Assembly (NCBI RefSeq): GCF_000063445.1
Contig: NC_009464.1
Span: 2,790,001-2,854,000 of the forward strand
Direction: 5' to 3'
From: Methanocella arvoryzae MRE50
GTDB lineage: Archaea; Halobacteriota; Methanocellia; Methanocellales; Methanocellaceae
DNA: 64,000 nucleotides
Shown here piece by piece: positions 9,123 through 17,981 of this stretch (position 1 is its first letter; each line of letters opens with the position of its first letter). The position numbers were made by a program, and so were the translations under genes. The notes under the pieces were generated by a model. That model saw nothing but the letters and a program-made list of their open reading frames with translations. It did no database searches and had not been told where the DNA came from.

Positions 9123-10055
9123 ATGGAACAGATAGACCAGAACACCATCAATCGAATCATCATGGATGCCTCGAGCGAGGATCCCTCCAGGAAAGTGGAC
9201 AAGCTCGAGAAAGAGATCATGATTCTCAAGGGGTCGATCAAGAAGCTGATCGTTGATATCAGGGAACAGATGAACAACGCAGAAAACCCCTTCCTCAATA
9301 TCCAGCAGCTGCAGATGCCGGCCACTCCGCCGGTCATCAAGGAAGATCCCATCGAGTTCGAGATGCCGCCGAAGCCCGAAGAGGATGAAGCGGATGAAGA
9401 AGAGGAAAGGCCGGCTGTGAAGAGCAAGAAAAAGCCTAAGAAGAGCAAGAAGAAGCCTGCGGAAGTCGACGATGAAGAAGAGGCTGATGCGGGCGATGCG
9501 GATGAACTGTCTGCCGTTGGCGATCTCAGGCGACGTGAGCAGGAACTCCTGGAACGGGAGCGTGCGCTCGACAAAGCTATGGATAAGTACGGAGCCGCCG
9601 CCAGGGGCGAGAATGACCTTCCGGACGGTTACACGAAGCGTGACATAGAAGTCATGAACGAGTTCGAGGAGCAGCGGAGGATGCTGGAGACCATGCGGAA
9701 CAGGACACGCACCGGCGGGCCTGCCACGCTGACCGGCAGCCGCAAGATCGATCCTTACACGATCAACCAGATCATGGACTGGACTCGCAACATGATCCGC
9801 AAGAACGGGAGCGAGAGGCTCAACGACTTGCTGGAGATGTACGTGTCCACAGGCTACCTCAGCGAAGAGACGAAGCTCATCGTGCAGCGGATGTCCAAGC
9901 TGATGGAATCGGAGCCCCAGAGGCCTCCGAAGCGGCTCGACATCAAAGAATGCGTCAGCGATCTGTACACGCTGTACATGATCCTGAACCCCGGGGACAA
10001 GGAGCTTGACTCGAGGATGCTCAATGTCCTGCTCAACCCGGAAGAGCGGTACTAA
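9123..10055 (+). CDS. ArlD/ArlE-type archaellum accessory protein
   Basis: Cytoplasmic archaellum accessory protein of 310 residues, expected to belong to the ArlCDE ring linking the motor to the chemotaxis system through CheF. Residues 15-85 form the ArlC-like coiled-coil block shared with the previous gene (ILKGSIKKLIVDIREQMNNAENPF). An acidic/lysine-rich linker follows (about 85-120), then a coiled coil rich in Glu/Arg, and the FlaD/E domain at about 205-310 (WTRNMIRKNG...LEMYVSTGYLSEE...). The ATG at 9123 has GAGGTG 5 bases upstream; an in-frame GTG at 9117 overlaps that site. It begins the long unidirectional archaellum operon. Confidence 0.8.
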   Translation: MEQIDQNTINRIIMDASSEDPSRKVDKLEKEIMILKGSIKKLIVDIREQMNNAENPFLNIQQLQMPATPPVIKEDPIEFEMPPKPEEDEADEEEERPAVKSKKKPKKSKKKPAEVDDEEEADAGDADELSAVGDLRRREQELLERERALDKAMDKYGAAARGENDLPDGYTKRDIEVMNEFEEQRRMLETMRNRTRTGGPATLTGSRKIDPYTINQIMDWTRNMIRKNGSERLNDLLEMYVSTGYLSEETKLIVQRMSKLMESEPQRPPKRLDIKECVSDLYTLYMILNPGDKELDSRMLNVLLNPEERY

Positions 10056-10205
10056 TCGTAAAAACAACTGCGGGCAAGAGCCTGCCTGGACCATTGTGGG
10101 ATGGTTCCGGACACAACAGGCCTGTCTGCGGCAAAAACAATTACTGGCAGACATCAGCCTGCCGATAAAGACTGGTATAAGGCAAGTGTAGCGGGAGCAA
10201 AAACT

Positions 10206-10673
10206 ATGGTTCAGAACACGATGAGCACAGCGATTCTTATTATCGCCTCAGTGATCGCGGTGGTCGCTGTAGTCAGTGCTATTTATCCGACGCTTAACGG
10301 CTCGACCCGCGACATTCTTTCCTCTACCTCCGATACCGACAGCCGGGCTAAAACGCTGTTGTCCGTCTCATCATACAGCTTTGTCAACAGTACTGCTCTC
10401 GATGTGTGGGCCAAGAATACCGGGCGGACGCGCATCCCTGAAAGCGAATTGCAGGCCGTGCGGTTTTACTACGGCAACGATACGGGATCAATGACCTACT
10501 ATGTATCTTCCAGCAGCATCGAAGCGCCGAACAACGGCGACAGTTACCTGGATCCCGGGGAGACGGTGAAGATAGAAGTGATCTCTGCCGGGCTGCCACA
10601 GAACCCGGGAACGCACAGGATCAGGCTTGCCCTGCCTAACGGGGCCACCAGCGAGTACACGCTGACCATATGA
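10206..10673 (+). CDS. FlaG-like archaellum protein 1
   Basis: First of five tandem paralogues with an N-terminal membrane or class III-like helix (STAILIIASVIAVVAVVSAIYP) and an extracytoplasmic beta-sandwich of about 110 residues. FlaG/FlaF proteins are stator parts that bind the S-layer and hold the archaellum motor. The 155-residue form starting at the ATG 10206 is chosen because it aligns with its neighbours and has GGGAG upstream; the frame is open to 10101. Shared sandwich motifs are WAKNTGRTRIPES, DPGETVKIEV and HRIRLALPNG. Assignment to FlaG rather than FlaF rests on the N-terminal MxQ/E...STAIL pattern. Confidence 0.72.
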   Translation: MVQNTMSTAILIIASVIAVVAVVSAIYPTLNGSTRDILSSTSDTDSRAKTLLSVSSYSFVNSTALDVWAKNTGRTRIPESELQAVRFYYGNDTGSMTYYVSSSSIEAPNNGDSYLDPGETVKIEVISAGLPQNPGTHRIRLALPNGATSEYTLTI

Positions 10674-10685
10674 GCGGTGACAGAA

Positions 10686-11171
10686 ATGGCGCACGAGGTA
10701 ATCGGTACGGCAATAATGGTTATAGCTACGGTGATCATCACCACCGCCCTGCTGGGCGCCATCTTCCCGTCCATCCTCGGCAGCTCTGACAATATCCGGT
10801 CGACTGGCGGCGAGGCGGGTGACCGCGCTGCTACCAGCATAGCTTTCATCAATTATGAGGTGGCTTCTTCGTCGGAGTTCCGCTTTGACGTGCTGAACAA
10901 TGGCCGGGCAGAGATACCGGAAGAATCCTTCCAGACGATGACCGTCTACCTGGCAGAAGAAAACGCGCCCCTGATGCTTGTATCTGGCCAGGTCTCTGAG
11001 ACAGAGAGGTATTGGGACTACACGCTTACCGGTGCCGACACGAACTGGGGATACGGTGAAACCCTTATCATCAGGGTCTTCGACCCGGCGGCCAGCTTCT
11101 CGGGCGGCAACTACCGGATCAGGCTACAGCTTGCCAACGGCGGCATGAGCGAACAGACATTCACAGTATAG
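10686..11171 (+). CDS. FlaG-like archaellum protein 2
   Basis: Second paralogue, 161 residues: membrane helix from about residue 5 (VIGTAIMVIATVIITTALLGAIFP), then a sandwich domain with LNNGRAEIPEESF, GYGETLIIRVFDP and YRIRLQLANGG. It starts 12 bases after the previous stop with GGTGA 5 bases before the ATG, so it is translationally close to its neighbour. It is the most divergent of the five in the stretch after the helix. Same inferred stator-like location outside the membrane; a copy-specific role cannot be read from sequence. Confidence 0.7.
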   Translation: MAHEVIGTAIMVIATVIITTALLGAIFPSILGSSDNIRSTGGEAGDRAATSIAFINYEVASSSEFRFDVLNNGRAEIPEESFQTMTVYLAEENAPLMLVSGQVSETERYWDYTLTGADTNWGYGETLIIRVFDPAASFSGGNYRIRLQLANGGMSEQTFTV

Positions 11172-11203
11172 CTTAAGAATAAGATCATGAGGGACTGGTA
11201 AAC

Positions 11204-11692
11204 ATGGCTCAGGATGTCATCACGACTGCAATACTGATCATAGCGGCCATCATTTCCGTTGTCGTGCTGGTCAATGCCGTGTATCCCGCCCTCTTCACAG
11301 CTACGGGATCAATATCGAGCGTATCCGGCCTGGCCAGCGACCGGGCGAAGAGTGACATCCGGGTCGTGATGGCCAACTCGCCTAACTCTACCGCACTTCA
11401 GGTATGGGTCAAGAACGTCGGAAGCGTCGGAGTTCCCGAGAGCAGGATTACCTATACCGACGTATACTTCGGCGATAAAGGCAGCATGGCCAGAGCATCG
11501 CCCGACCCATCCGCCGGGTTATGGTGGGCTTACAGTCTCGACGATACTGACGGCAATGGCCAGTGGAACACCGGCGAGACGCTGGAGCTGACGGTCTACG
11601 ACCCGGGAGCCTCGAAGTTCTCCTCCGGCGATCACCAGATCAAGCTCGTGCTCCATAATGGCGCGAGCTTCGAAGGCACGATTACGATCTGA
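11204..11692 (+). CDS. FlaG-like archaellum protein 3
   Basis: Third paralogue, 162 residues. It has the same MAQ...TTAILIIA opening helix, the SDRAKSDIRVV segment after it, then VWVKNVGSVGVPES, NTGETLELTVYDPG and HQIKLVLHNGA of the beta-sandwich. It is transcribed with its neighbours (32 bases after the previous stop, 18 before the next start). Expected to be membrane-anchored with the domain facing the pseudo-periplasm. It is closest to copies 4 and 5 in the helix and in the DR(A/M)K(S/T)D motif. Confidence 0.72.
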   Translation: MAQDVITTAILIIAAIISVVVLVNAVYPALFTATGSISSVSGLASDRAKSDIRVVMANSPNSTALQVWVKNVGSVGVPESRITYTDVYFGDKGSMARASPDPSAGLWWAYSLDDTDGNGQWNTGETLELTVYDPGASKFSSGDHQIKLVLHNGASFEGTITI

Positions 11693-11710
11693 AGCGGGAG
11701 GCGAGAGATC

Positions 11711-12199
11711 ATGGCTCAAAACACCATCAGCACCGCAATCCTCATCATCGCCGGTGTCGTCGCCGTTGCGGCCCTCATCAACGCGATGTTTCCCGCCGTA
11801 TACGGCATCTCAGGATCAGTAACATCAGTGTCCGAAGCATCCGGCGACCGGATGAAAACGGACTTCACCATCATATCCGAGGGGCTCGACCCTTCGGTTT
11901 CAAGCACACTACACGTGTATGTAAAGAACACCGGGAAGCTGACTATCACCGGCGCAAACCTGGTTAAGACTGACGTCTACTTCGGCAGCGGGTCTGACCT
12001 GTACAAGTGCAAGACCGGTACAGCTCTGCCCTCCTGGCAATATGAGATCCAGGACGGCAACGGCGACCAGAACTGGGATCCCGGAGAGACGCTCGACATC
12101 GCCATCAGCACCGATGACTACGACTTCCGATCGGACCGTCAGATTGTCCGGCTGGTAGTATATAACGGCGTAGCAGCCGGGAAAGAGTTTACCCTGTGA
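11711..12199 (+). CDS. FlaG-like archaellum protein 4
   Basis: Fourth paralogue, 162 residues, opening MAQNTISTAILIIAGVVAVAALINAMFP. The DRMKTDFTI segment and the sandwich motifs VYVKNTGKLTITGAN and WDPGETLDIAI follow. The GDQNWDPGE stretch resembles the acidic turn of copies 3 and 5 and could be a cation-binding or surface loop. A GGGAGGCGAG ribosome-binding region precedes the ATG. The spacing suggests a recent tandem amplification that has since diverged strongly in sequence. Confidence 0.72.
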   Translation: MAQNTISTAILIIAGVVAVAALINAMFPAVYGISGSVTSVSEASGDRMKTDFTIISEGLDPSVSSTLHVYVKNTGKLTITGANLVKTDVYFGSGSDLYKCKTGTALPSWQYEIQDGNGDQNWDPGETLDIAISTDDYDFRSDRQIVRLVVYNGVAAGKEFTL

Positions 12200-12210
12200 G
12201 GCACTGAACC

Positions 12211-12705
12211 ATGGCAGAAGAGACCATCAGCACGACAATCCTGACGGTGGCGACCATCATCGCGGCAGTAGTGCTGCTGAACGCCATCTATCCGGCACTA
12301 TACAGTGCTTCGGGATCTATCCTGTCCATGAACAGTGTTACAGTTGACCGGATGAAGACAGACCTGAAAGTGCTGACGGAGTACCCCGGTACTGATGCAG
12401 AAGGCCACTTCACTCTGGTCGTCTGGGTGAAGAACACCGGCGACACGGTCATCAGGGAGTCCGACCTCGAACAGACCGACATATACCTGTACCCCGGCAA
12501 CGGGGTCTCGACCAGGATCTCACGGTCCGGAGACTCCCGATACTGGGATTACGTCATACTCGGAGGAGATGGCGACAGGGACTGGGATCCTGTAGAGACG
12601 CTGCAGGTGACCATAGATTACGGGAGCGCGCTTCCGGCCGGCACTGCAAAGTTCAGGATAGCGCTGGACAACGGCGTGTACGCGGAGGATACCTTCTCCT
12701 GGTAG
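12211..12705 (+). CDS. FlaG-like archaellum protein 5
   Basis: Fifth paralogue, 164 residues, with helix MAEETISTTILTVATIIAAVVLLNAIYP, the DRMKTDLKVLTEY segment, and sandwich motifs VWVKNTGDTVIRESD and DWDPVETLQVTI. It starts 12 bases after the previous stop. The next gene switches to the FlaF-like MGFG opening, so this closes the FlaG-type series. As with the others, only the family-level role of stator or S-layer contact is supported. Confidence 0.72.
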   Translation: MAEETISTTILTVATIIAAVVLLNAIYPALYSASGSILSMNSVTVDRMKTDLKVLTEYPGTDAEGHFTLVVWVKNTGDTVIRESDLEQTDIYLYPGNGVSTRISRSGDSRYWDYVILGGDGDRDWDPVETLQVTIDYGSALPAGTAKFRIALDNGVYAEDTFSW

Positions 12706-12714
12706 GTGGTAAAC

Positions 12715-13254
12715 ATGGGCTTTGGTGGCATCATCACAACGGGACTCTCGATCGTCATCCTGCTGGTGGCCGGCTACATGATCCTCGCCGGCATGAGCTA
12801 CACGATCAATGCTGCGACTGCATCAGCTGCCACGGTCAGTGATAAAAAGGCCGGGCAGCTAAATACGGCGTTGACTGTGGCCAATGTGACCAGGGTGAGC
12901 GAAGATACCCTTGAGTTCAACCTGACCAATTCAGGTAGCGCCAGTATCTCCGACGTCTCCGGGATGGACGTGCTCCTGAAGTACGTAGATCCGGACACCA
13001 TGCAATACGTGGATGCCATATGGCTCGGGTACGTGCCTGCAGCTGAGAGCCCCGTTACCGGCGCAGGCCAGTGGTACAGCGCCGGTGTCGCATCACCCAT
13101 GAGGAACACTACGAGTACAGTCCTGCTGCTGCCGGGGGAGTCGATGACGGTCCGGGCAGTACTGAGCGCATCTCACCCCTCTGCTACCGGGGTAGTACAG
13201 GTGGCGGCGCCCAACGGAGTATCTGCTATGACACAGTTCGATTTCAGGGTGTGA
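12715..13254 (+). CDS. FlaF-like archaellum protein 1
   Basis: Membrane-anchored protein of 179 residues, opening MGFGGIITTGLSIVILLVAGYMILAG as in FlaF, followed by a SDKKAGQLNTALTV segment and a beta-sandwich (LTNSGSASISDVS, LLLPGESMTVRA). FlaF is the S-layer-binding stator component of the archaellum. The frame is open from a GTG at 12706, but GGTGG at 12706-12710 is better used as the ribosome-binding site of the ATG at 12715. It sits between five FlaG-like genes and a second FlaF-like gene. Confidence 0.74.
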   Translation: MGFGGIITTGLSIVILLVAGYMILAGMSYTINAATASAATVSDKKAGQLNTALTVANVTRVSEDTLEFNLTNSGSASISDVSGMDVLLKYVDPDTMQYVDAIWLGYVPAAESPVTGAGQWYSAGVASPMRNTTSTVLLLPGESMTVRAVLSASHPSATGVVQVAAPNGVSAMTQFDFRV

Positions 13255-13258
13255 GAGC

Positions 13259-13783
13259 ATGGGTTTCGGTCCTGTGATTGCTACTGCCATTTCCATCGTC
13301 GTGCTGATAGCGGCGGGCTACGTCCTTATCGGGGGCATGGCCCACTCAGCGGACCTCACCACTGCGACACTGAAGAACTCAGGGGACCTGAAAAACCAGC
13401 AGCTCAAGACTGCGCTGGAGCTGGACGGGGCGGCAGGCTATCTGAACGGCTCGCTCGCGTTCGATGTGCATAACGTGGGCAGTGAAAAAATTACTGACCT
13501 CCCCCGGATGGACATAATACTCAAATTCACGGACCCTGGCAATGGTGTCATAGACACCTGCTGGGTACCACACCAGCAGCCGGACCAGACCACCGGCCTG
13601 TACTGGAGAAACGCCGGCATAGACTCGATCACCGGCGACGTCATCAACCCCGGGATACTGGATCCCGGCGAGACCTTGCACGTAGAGATCGCCAGCGACA
13701 GCGGGTTCCCCGCGAGCACCGGAACCGTACTGGTGGCAGCCCCGGACGGGGTTACGGCATCTACGCGCTTCATACTAACATAG
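13259..13783 (+). CDS. FlaF-like archaellum protein 2
   Basis: A 174-residue paralogue of the preceding gene: MGFGPVIATAISIVVLIAAGYVLIGG helix, LKNQQLKTALEL segment, then the sandwich (VHNVGSEKITDLP, LDPGETLHVEI, TGTVLVAAPDGV). The start is 4 bases after the previous stop, implying translational coupling. The pair suggests FlaF was duplicated as well as FlaG. Probable extracytoplasmic stator part. Directly followed by flaH. Confidence 0.74.
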   Translation: MGFGPVIATAISIVVLIAAGYVLIGGMAHSADLTTATLKNSGDLKNQQLKTALELDGAAGYLNGSLAFDVHNVGSEKITDLPRMDIILKFTDPGNGVIDTCWVPHQQPDQTTGLYWRNAGIDSITGDVINPGILDPGETLHVEIASDSGFPASTGTVLVAAPDGVTASTRFILT

Positions 13784-13795
13784 GTGAGTGAGAAA

Positions 13796-14536
13796 ATGAC
13801 CGAACTGACCGATTTTGCGGCTATAGAGAAAGAGAGGAAGAAAGAACTGCTCTCGACAGGCAACACCGAGATGGACAAAAAGATGGCCGATGGCCTCCCC
13901 ATCCACTCTCTCAACCTCATAGAAGGCGCGAACGATACCGGCAAGAGTGTCCTGACCCAGCAGATCTGCTGGGGCGGCCTCAGCCAGGGCTTTACTTTCT
14001 CCATCTACACGACCGAGAACACCATCAAAAGCTTCCTGAGCCAGATGGAAAGCCTGAGCCTGGACATCTCCGATCACTTCGCGTGGGGCTACCTGAAGAT
14101 CTATCCCATCCACGTCGAGGGCGTGGAGATGGCTGCCGACCTGTCCCGCAATTTCCTGCAGCGGCTCATTACTCACATCAAGGCTGGCAAGTCCCAGGTC
14201 ATCATCATCGACTCGTTCACTGTGTTCACTATCAGCGCTACCCAGGATGACATCTTCAAGTTCTTTGCAGAGTGCAAGAATCTCTGCGACGAGGGCAAGA
14301 CTATCCTGATCACTCTGCACCAGTACGCGTTCGACGAGGATACCCTGATCCGGATCAGGTCTATCGCCGACGGCCACATAAAGCTACGACTGGAGCAGGT
14401 GGGCGACAAATATGTAGCCATGATGGAGGTCTCCAAGATCCGGGGCGCGAGAAAGTCCACGGGTAACATTATCAGCTTCGAGGTACACCCGGGCTACGGC
14501 TTGAAAATCATTCCGTTCTCGTCTGCGCAGGTATAG
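13796..14536 (+). CDS. flaH: Archaellum regulatory ATPase FlaH (ArlH)
   Basis: A 246-residue RecA/KaiC-fold protein that sits on the motor ATPase FlaI and is thought to regulate its switch between assembly and rotation. Walker A is GANDTGKS (about residues 44-51), and a hydrophobic strand ending VIIIDS (about 132) is Walker B. The ATG at 13796 is preferred over the in-frame GTG at 13784 because GGTGAG lies 7 bases upstream of it. It is followed by flaI and flaJ in the order conserved across archaella. Confidence 0.93.
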   Translation: MTELTDFAAIEKERKKELLSTGNTEMDKKMADGLPIHSLNLIEGANDTGKSVLTQQICWGGLSQGFTFSIYTTENTIKSFLSQMESLSLDISDHFAWGYLKIYPIHVEGVEMAADLSRNFLQRLITHIKAGKSQVIIIDSFTVFTISATQDDIFKFFAECKNLCDEGKTILITLHQYAFDEDTLIRIRSIADGHIKLRLEQVGDKYVAMMEVSKIRGARKSTGNIISFEVHPGYGLKIIPFSSAQV

Positions 14537-14576
14537 GCTCAGGCGTATCGCATCATAAGCAAAGGAGGAGAAAAAT

Positions 14577-16355
14577 ATGGTGGAAGGCTTCACACTGCCG
14601 TTCGAGGCAAACAGAAAACCTGTAGATCACGACCACTCAGACCTGAACCAGTGCGGCATATACCGTATTCTGCCCGAGGAAGGGAAGCGAGAGGCTGAGA
14701 AGAACCCTTACCTGCTGGACTACCTCCACATGATCCCGATCGACGAGATTGGCATGCCCAAGATCTACCCAAAGCTCGACCGGAAGCTGGGCGAGCTCAA
14801 GACGCCGAACCTGATCTACCCGGCGGGTGACGAGATCTATATCCACATTTATCCGGACATGAAGGATGTGCGTAACTACTACATCCCTGTAGAGCAGCAC
14901 TTCATCGTCGACATCGGCCCGTATCTACCCATAGTAGAGGAACGGCTCGTCGATATGGTGGCCAAGTTCAATCCCACCAGCCTCGAGGAGCGTAAGGAGA
15001 TTCTCCGGGAGTGCCTGGCCAAGATATGCGTGATCGACGACAAGAAGAAGCAGAAGACTGCGACTACAGTGCAGAAGAAGAGTAATTTCCCGTTCGCCGG
15101 CCTGTTCGGCAGCAAGGAGAAAGCCGGCTTAAAAACAGTCACGCTCACCAAAAACGAGTACCGGGCTGTGGAATACTACGTTATGCGAGAGAAAGTAGGC
15201 ATGGGCCTGCTTGAGCCAGTGATCAAAGACCCGAACATCGAAGATATCACCTGTGATGGGTATGGCCCGATTTTCCTGGAGCACAAGGTCTTCAAAGGGC
15301 TGAAGACCACCGTGGAGTTCACTAACAAGGACCTGAACAAGTTCGTCCTGCAGCTGTCGGAAAAGATCGGCAAGCCGATTACCTTCGCCAGCCCCATCGT
15401 CGACGCCACTCTGCCGGACGGCAGCCGTATCAACATCGTGTACGGCGACGACGTGTCCAAGCGGGGCAGCAACTTCACCATCCGTAAGTTCTCCGACAAG
15501 CCCCTCAGCCTGCTCACCCTGATCGACGGCGGCTCGCTGGACTACACCATGGCGGCCTACCTCTGGATCATGCTGCAGGAAGGCATGAGCGCCTTCGTCA
15601 GCGGAGAAACTGCCAGCGGTAAGACCACTCTGCTGAATGCCATGATGGCTTTCATCCCGCCCAACGCTAAGATTGTGTCCATCGAAGACACGGCCGAAGT
15701 GCAGGCGCCTCACAAGAACTGGACCAGAGAGATCACCAGAGGCGCGGGCAAAGGCATGAATATGTCGGACGTAGGAATGTTCGACCTGCTGAAGGCAGCG
15801 CTGCGTCAGAGGCCTAACTACATCATCGTAGGTGAAATCAGAGGAGTAGAGGGTGCCATCGCCTTCCAGGCCATTCAAACCGGCCACCCTGTGCTGTCGA
15901 CGTTCCACGCTGCATCGGTAGAAAAGCTCATCCAGCGTCTCACCGGCGATCCGATCAACGTGCCCAAGACCTACGTGGACAACCTCAACCTGGTGATAAT
16001 CCAGAGCGCAGTGAGAAGGCCCGACGGCCGCATCGTCAGACGCGTGCTGTCCATCAACGAGATCGTGGGCTATAACCCGCAGACCAAAGGTTTAAGCTTC
16101 GTCGAAGCGTTCGCGTGGGACCCGGTCACGGACACTCACTCTTTCAAGGCCTATGGCTCCAGCTACCTGCTGGAGCAGAAAATAGCCAGAAAGCTGGGCA
16201 TTCCCCAGACCAGGACGAAACTCATCTACGACGAACTGGAGAAGCGGGCCAAGATCCTCAAGAAGATCGGCGAGTCCGGCATCCGGGATTACGCTGAGTT
16301 TTTCAGCATGATCACCCAGGTGGAGCGTAAAGGGCTCACCAAGATGGAGGTCTGA
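14577..16355 (+). CDS. flaI: Archaellum motor ATPase FlaI (ArlI)
   Basis: A 592-residue type II/IV secretion-family ATPase that powers archaellum assembly and rotation at the cytoplasmic face. Walker A GETASGKT is at about 343-350, the IEDTAEVQ Asp/His box follows near 368, and the VGEIRG Walker B with the GHPVLSTFHA His box is near 418-443. The N-terminal half is the usual family-specific domain, with an acidic start and a Lys-rich stretch near 155-185. AGGAGGAG lies 7 bases before the ATG. It is longer than many FlaI proteins because of an extended linker between N- and C-domains. Confidence 0.95.
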   Translation: MVEGFTLPFEANRKPVDHDHSDLNQCGIYRILPEEGKREAEKNPYLLDYLHMIPIDEIGMPKIYPKLDRKLGELKTPNLIYPAGDEIYIHIYPDMKDVRNYYIPVEQHFIVDIGPYLPIVEERLVDMVAKFNPTSLEERKEILRECLAKICVIDDKKKQKTATTVQKKSNFPFAGLFGSKEKAGLKTVTLTKNEYRAVEYYVMREKVGMGLLEPVIKDPNIEDITCDGYGPIFLEHKVFKGLKTTVEFTNKDLNKFVLQLSEKIGKPITFASPIVDATLPDGSRINIVYGDDVSKRGSNFTIRKFSDKPLSLLTLIDGGSLDYTMAAYLWIMLQEGMSAFVSGETASGKTTLLNAMMAFIPPNAKIVSIEDTAEVQAPHKNWTREITRGAGKGMNMSDVGMFDLLKAALRQRPNYIIVGEIRGVEGAIAFQAIQTGHPVLSTFHAASVEKLIQRLTGDPINVPKTYVDNLNLVIIQSAVRRPDGRIVRRVLSINEIVGYNPQTKGLSFVEAFAWDPVTDTHSFKAYGSSYLLEQKIARKLGIPQTRTKLIYDELEKRAKILKKIGESGIRDYAEFFSMITQVERKGLTKMEV

Positions 16356-16357
16356 GC

Positions 16358-17980
16358 GTGCAGGACGTCGGTAGCGCTGCTGCAAATGCAAAGGCCGTGA
16401 ACAAGAAGGCTGTCAAGGCTAAAGGCCATCAGCCGCTCCCGTTCGAAGGTATCCTGCGGCCCATTATCACCTACTTACAGAGCTACGCGGAAAGCGGCCG
16501 GATCGACATCGACCTGATGTACACCGTTACCTACATGAATACCATCGCGACCGCCGATCTGGCAAGGGACGAGATCTTCCGCCGGGTCGCGGAGCGAGAA
16601 GACTTCGTCTGCAGCAAATATTTCAAGCAGGTCTACATGCTGGCCAAGAACTGGAACTACGAATACGCGTACGCCTGCCAGATCGTCGCAAAAAGCGTGG
16701 CCAACAAGCGGCTGAAGGACTTCCTCATGCGCCTGGCCAACGCCATGTCTTCAGGCGAGCCGGAATCCAAGTTCCTCGAAAGCGAATACCTGACGATGAT
16801 GACGATCTATAAGAACGAGTACGAGCGGAGCCTCGAGTCCCTGAAAAAGTGGACCGACGCATACACAGCGCTGCTTGTGTCGATGGCCTTCGTCGCCGTG
16901 ACGATGCTCCTCTCCGTTATCCTGTATAACCTGGGCGACCCGTTCACCATGCTCATGCTTACGGTCCTCCTGACCGGGGGCGTAGGCGGCATCGCGGTGT
17001 TCGTCATCAATGCTGAGGCTCCCAAAGAGTACAAAACCCACCGGGCCAGGTACCTGTCCATTGAGCAAAAGCAGATCAAGGACATGCAGAACATCCTGAT
17101 ACCGGGAGGTCTCCTTCTGTCTGCGCTCCTCTTCATGCTCAATGTAAACATCGGCTTTATCCTGATCGTTTTCGGCATGTGCATAGCCCCGATCGGTTTC
17201 ATAGGCATGATAGACGACAAGAACATCGACCGCCGGGACCGGGACTTCTCCCAGTTCATCAAGATGCTGGGCTCCATGTGCGGCGGCATGGGCGTGACAG
17301 TCAAAGAAGGCATCAAGAAGGTGGACCAGAAGTCCATCGGCTCGCTGGACACCATGGTTCAGCGGGTCTATGTGCAGCTGATGATGGGCATGGATCCCAA
17401 GATTTGCTGGGAAAAGTTCGTAGGCAGCACTGGCAGCGAACTGATCCATAAATTCACCTACATCTTCCTCGATTCGGTCGAGATGGGCGGCGACCCGGTG
17501 AAGATCGGCAAGCTGGTCAACAGCTCGGACCTCGAGATCGTGCTGCTGCGCATGAAACGCAACCTGACCTCGTCCAGCTTTACCTCGCTGGCCATACCTC
17601 TGCACATCAGCATGTCCGCATTAATTATCTTCATCGTCGAGATCATGATCATCTTCTCCACGATGATCTCTAAACTCTATAGCTCTACTGACCTCATGGA
17701 CACTGGGGGTGTTAGCGGAGGCATATCCATCTCCTCTATGGGTTTTAACCTGTTCCAGAACGTGGACGTCACCCTCCTGAGCCAGTACATGGTCCTGATG
17801 GTGCTCGTGCTCACGCTGGTCAACACTCTCGCGTCGAAATGCGCTGTGGGCGGGGACAACTATAAATTGTGCTACTACGGCGCCATCATGTGCGTCTCTG
17901 CAGGCCTGTGCCTGATCATCGTACCAGTCTTAGTTCAGTCGATCTTTAACTTCCCTACATTAACGGCAGGTGGTTTATAA
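16358..17980 (+). CDS. flaJ: Archaellum membrane platform protein FlaJ (ArlJ)
   Basis: Polytopic membrane core of the archaellum motor, 540 residues, related to GspF/TadB platform proteins. Hydrophobic segments cluster at about 165-225, 250-285 and 415-535, with two long cytoplasmic domains between them. The GTG at 16358 starts 2 bases after the flaI stop, with GGAGG in the end of flaI as ribosome-binding site, implying coupling. The Lys/Ala-rich start (residues 1-27) is not conserved in the family, so an internal start is possible. Confidence 0.93.
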   Translation: MQDVGSAAANAKAVNKKAVKAKGHQPLPFEGILRPIITYLQSYAESGRIDIDLMYTVTYMNTIATADLARDEIFRRVAEREDFVCSKYFKQVYMLAKNWNYEYAYACQIVAKSVANKRLKDFLMRLANAMSSGEPESKFLESEYLTMMTIYKNEYERSLESLKKWTDAYTALLVSMAFVAVTMLLSVILYNLGDPFTMLMLTVLLTGGVGGIAVFVINAEAPKEYKTHRARYLSIEQKQIKDMQNILIPGGLLLSALLFMLNVNIGFILIVFGMCIAPIGFIGMIDDKNIDRRDRDFSQFIKMLGSMCGGMGVTVKEGIKKVDQKSIGSLDTMVQRVYVQLMMGMDPKICWEKFVGSTGSELIHKFTYIFLDSVEMGGDPVKIGKLVNSSDLEIVLLRMKRNLTSSSFTSLAIPLHISMSALIIFIVEIMIIFSTMISKLYSSTDLMDTGGVSGGISISSMGFNLFQNVDVTLLSQYMVLMVLVLTLVNTLASKCAVGGDNYKLCYYGAIMCVSAGLCLIIVPVLVQSIFNFPTLTAGGL

Positions 17981-17981
17981 A

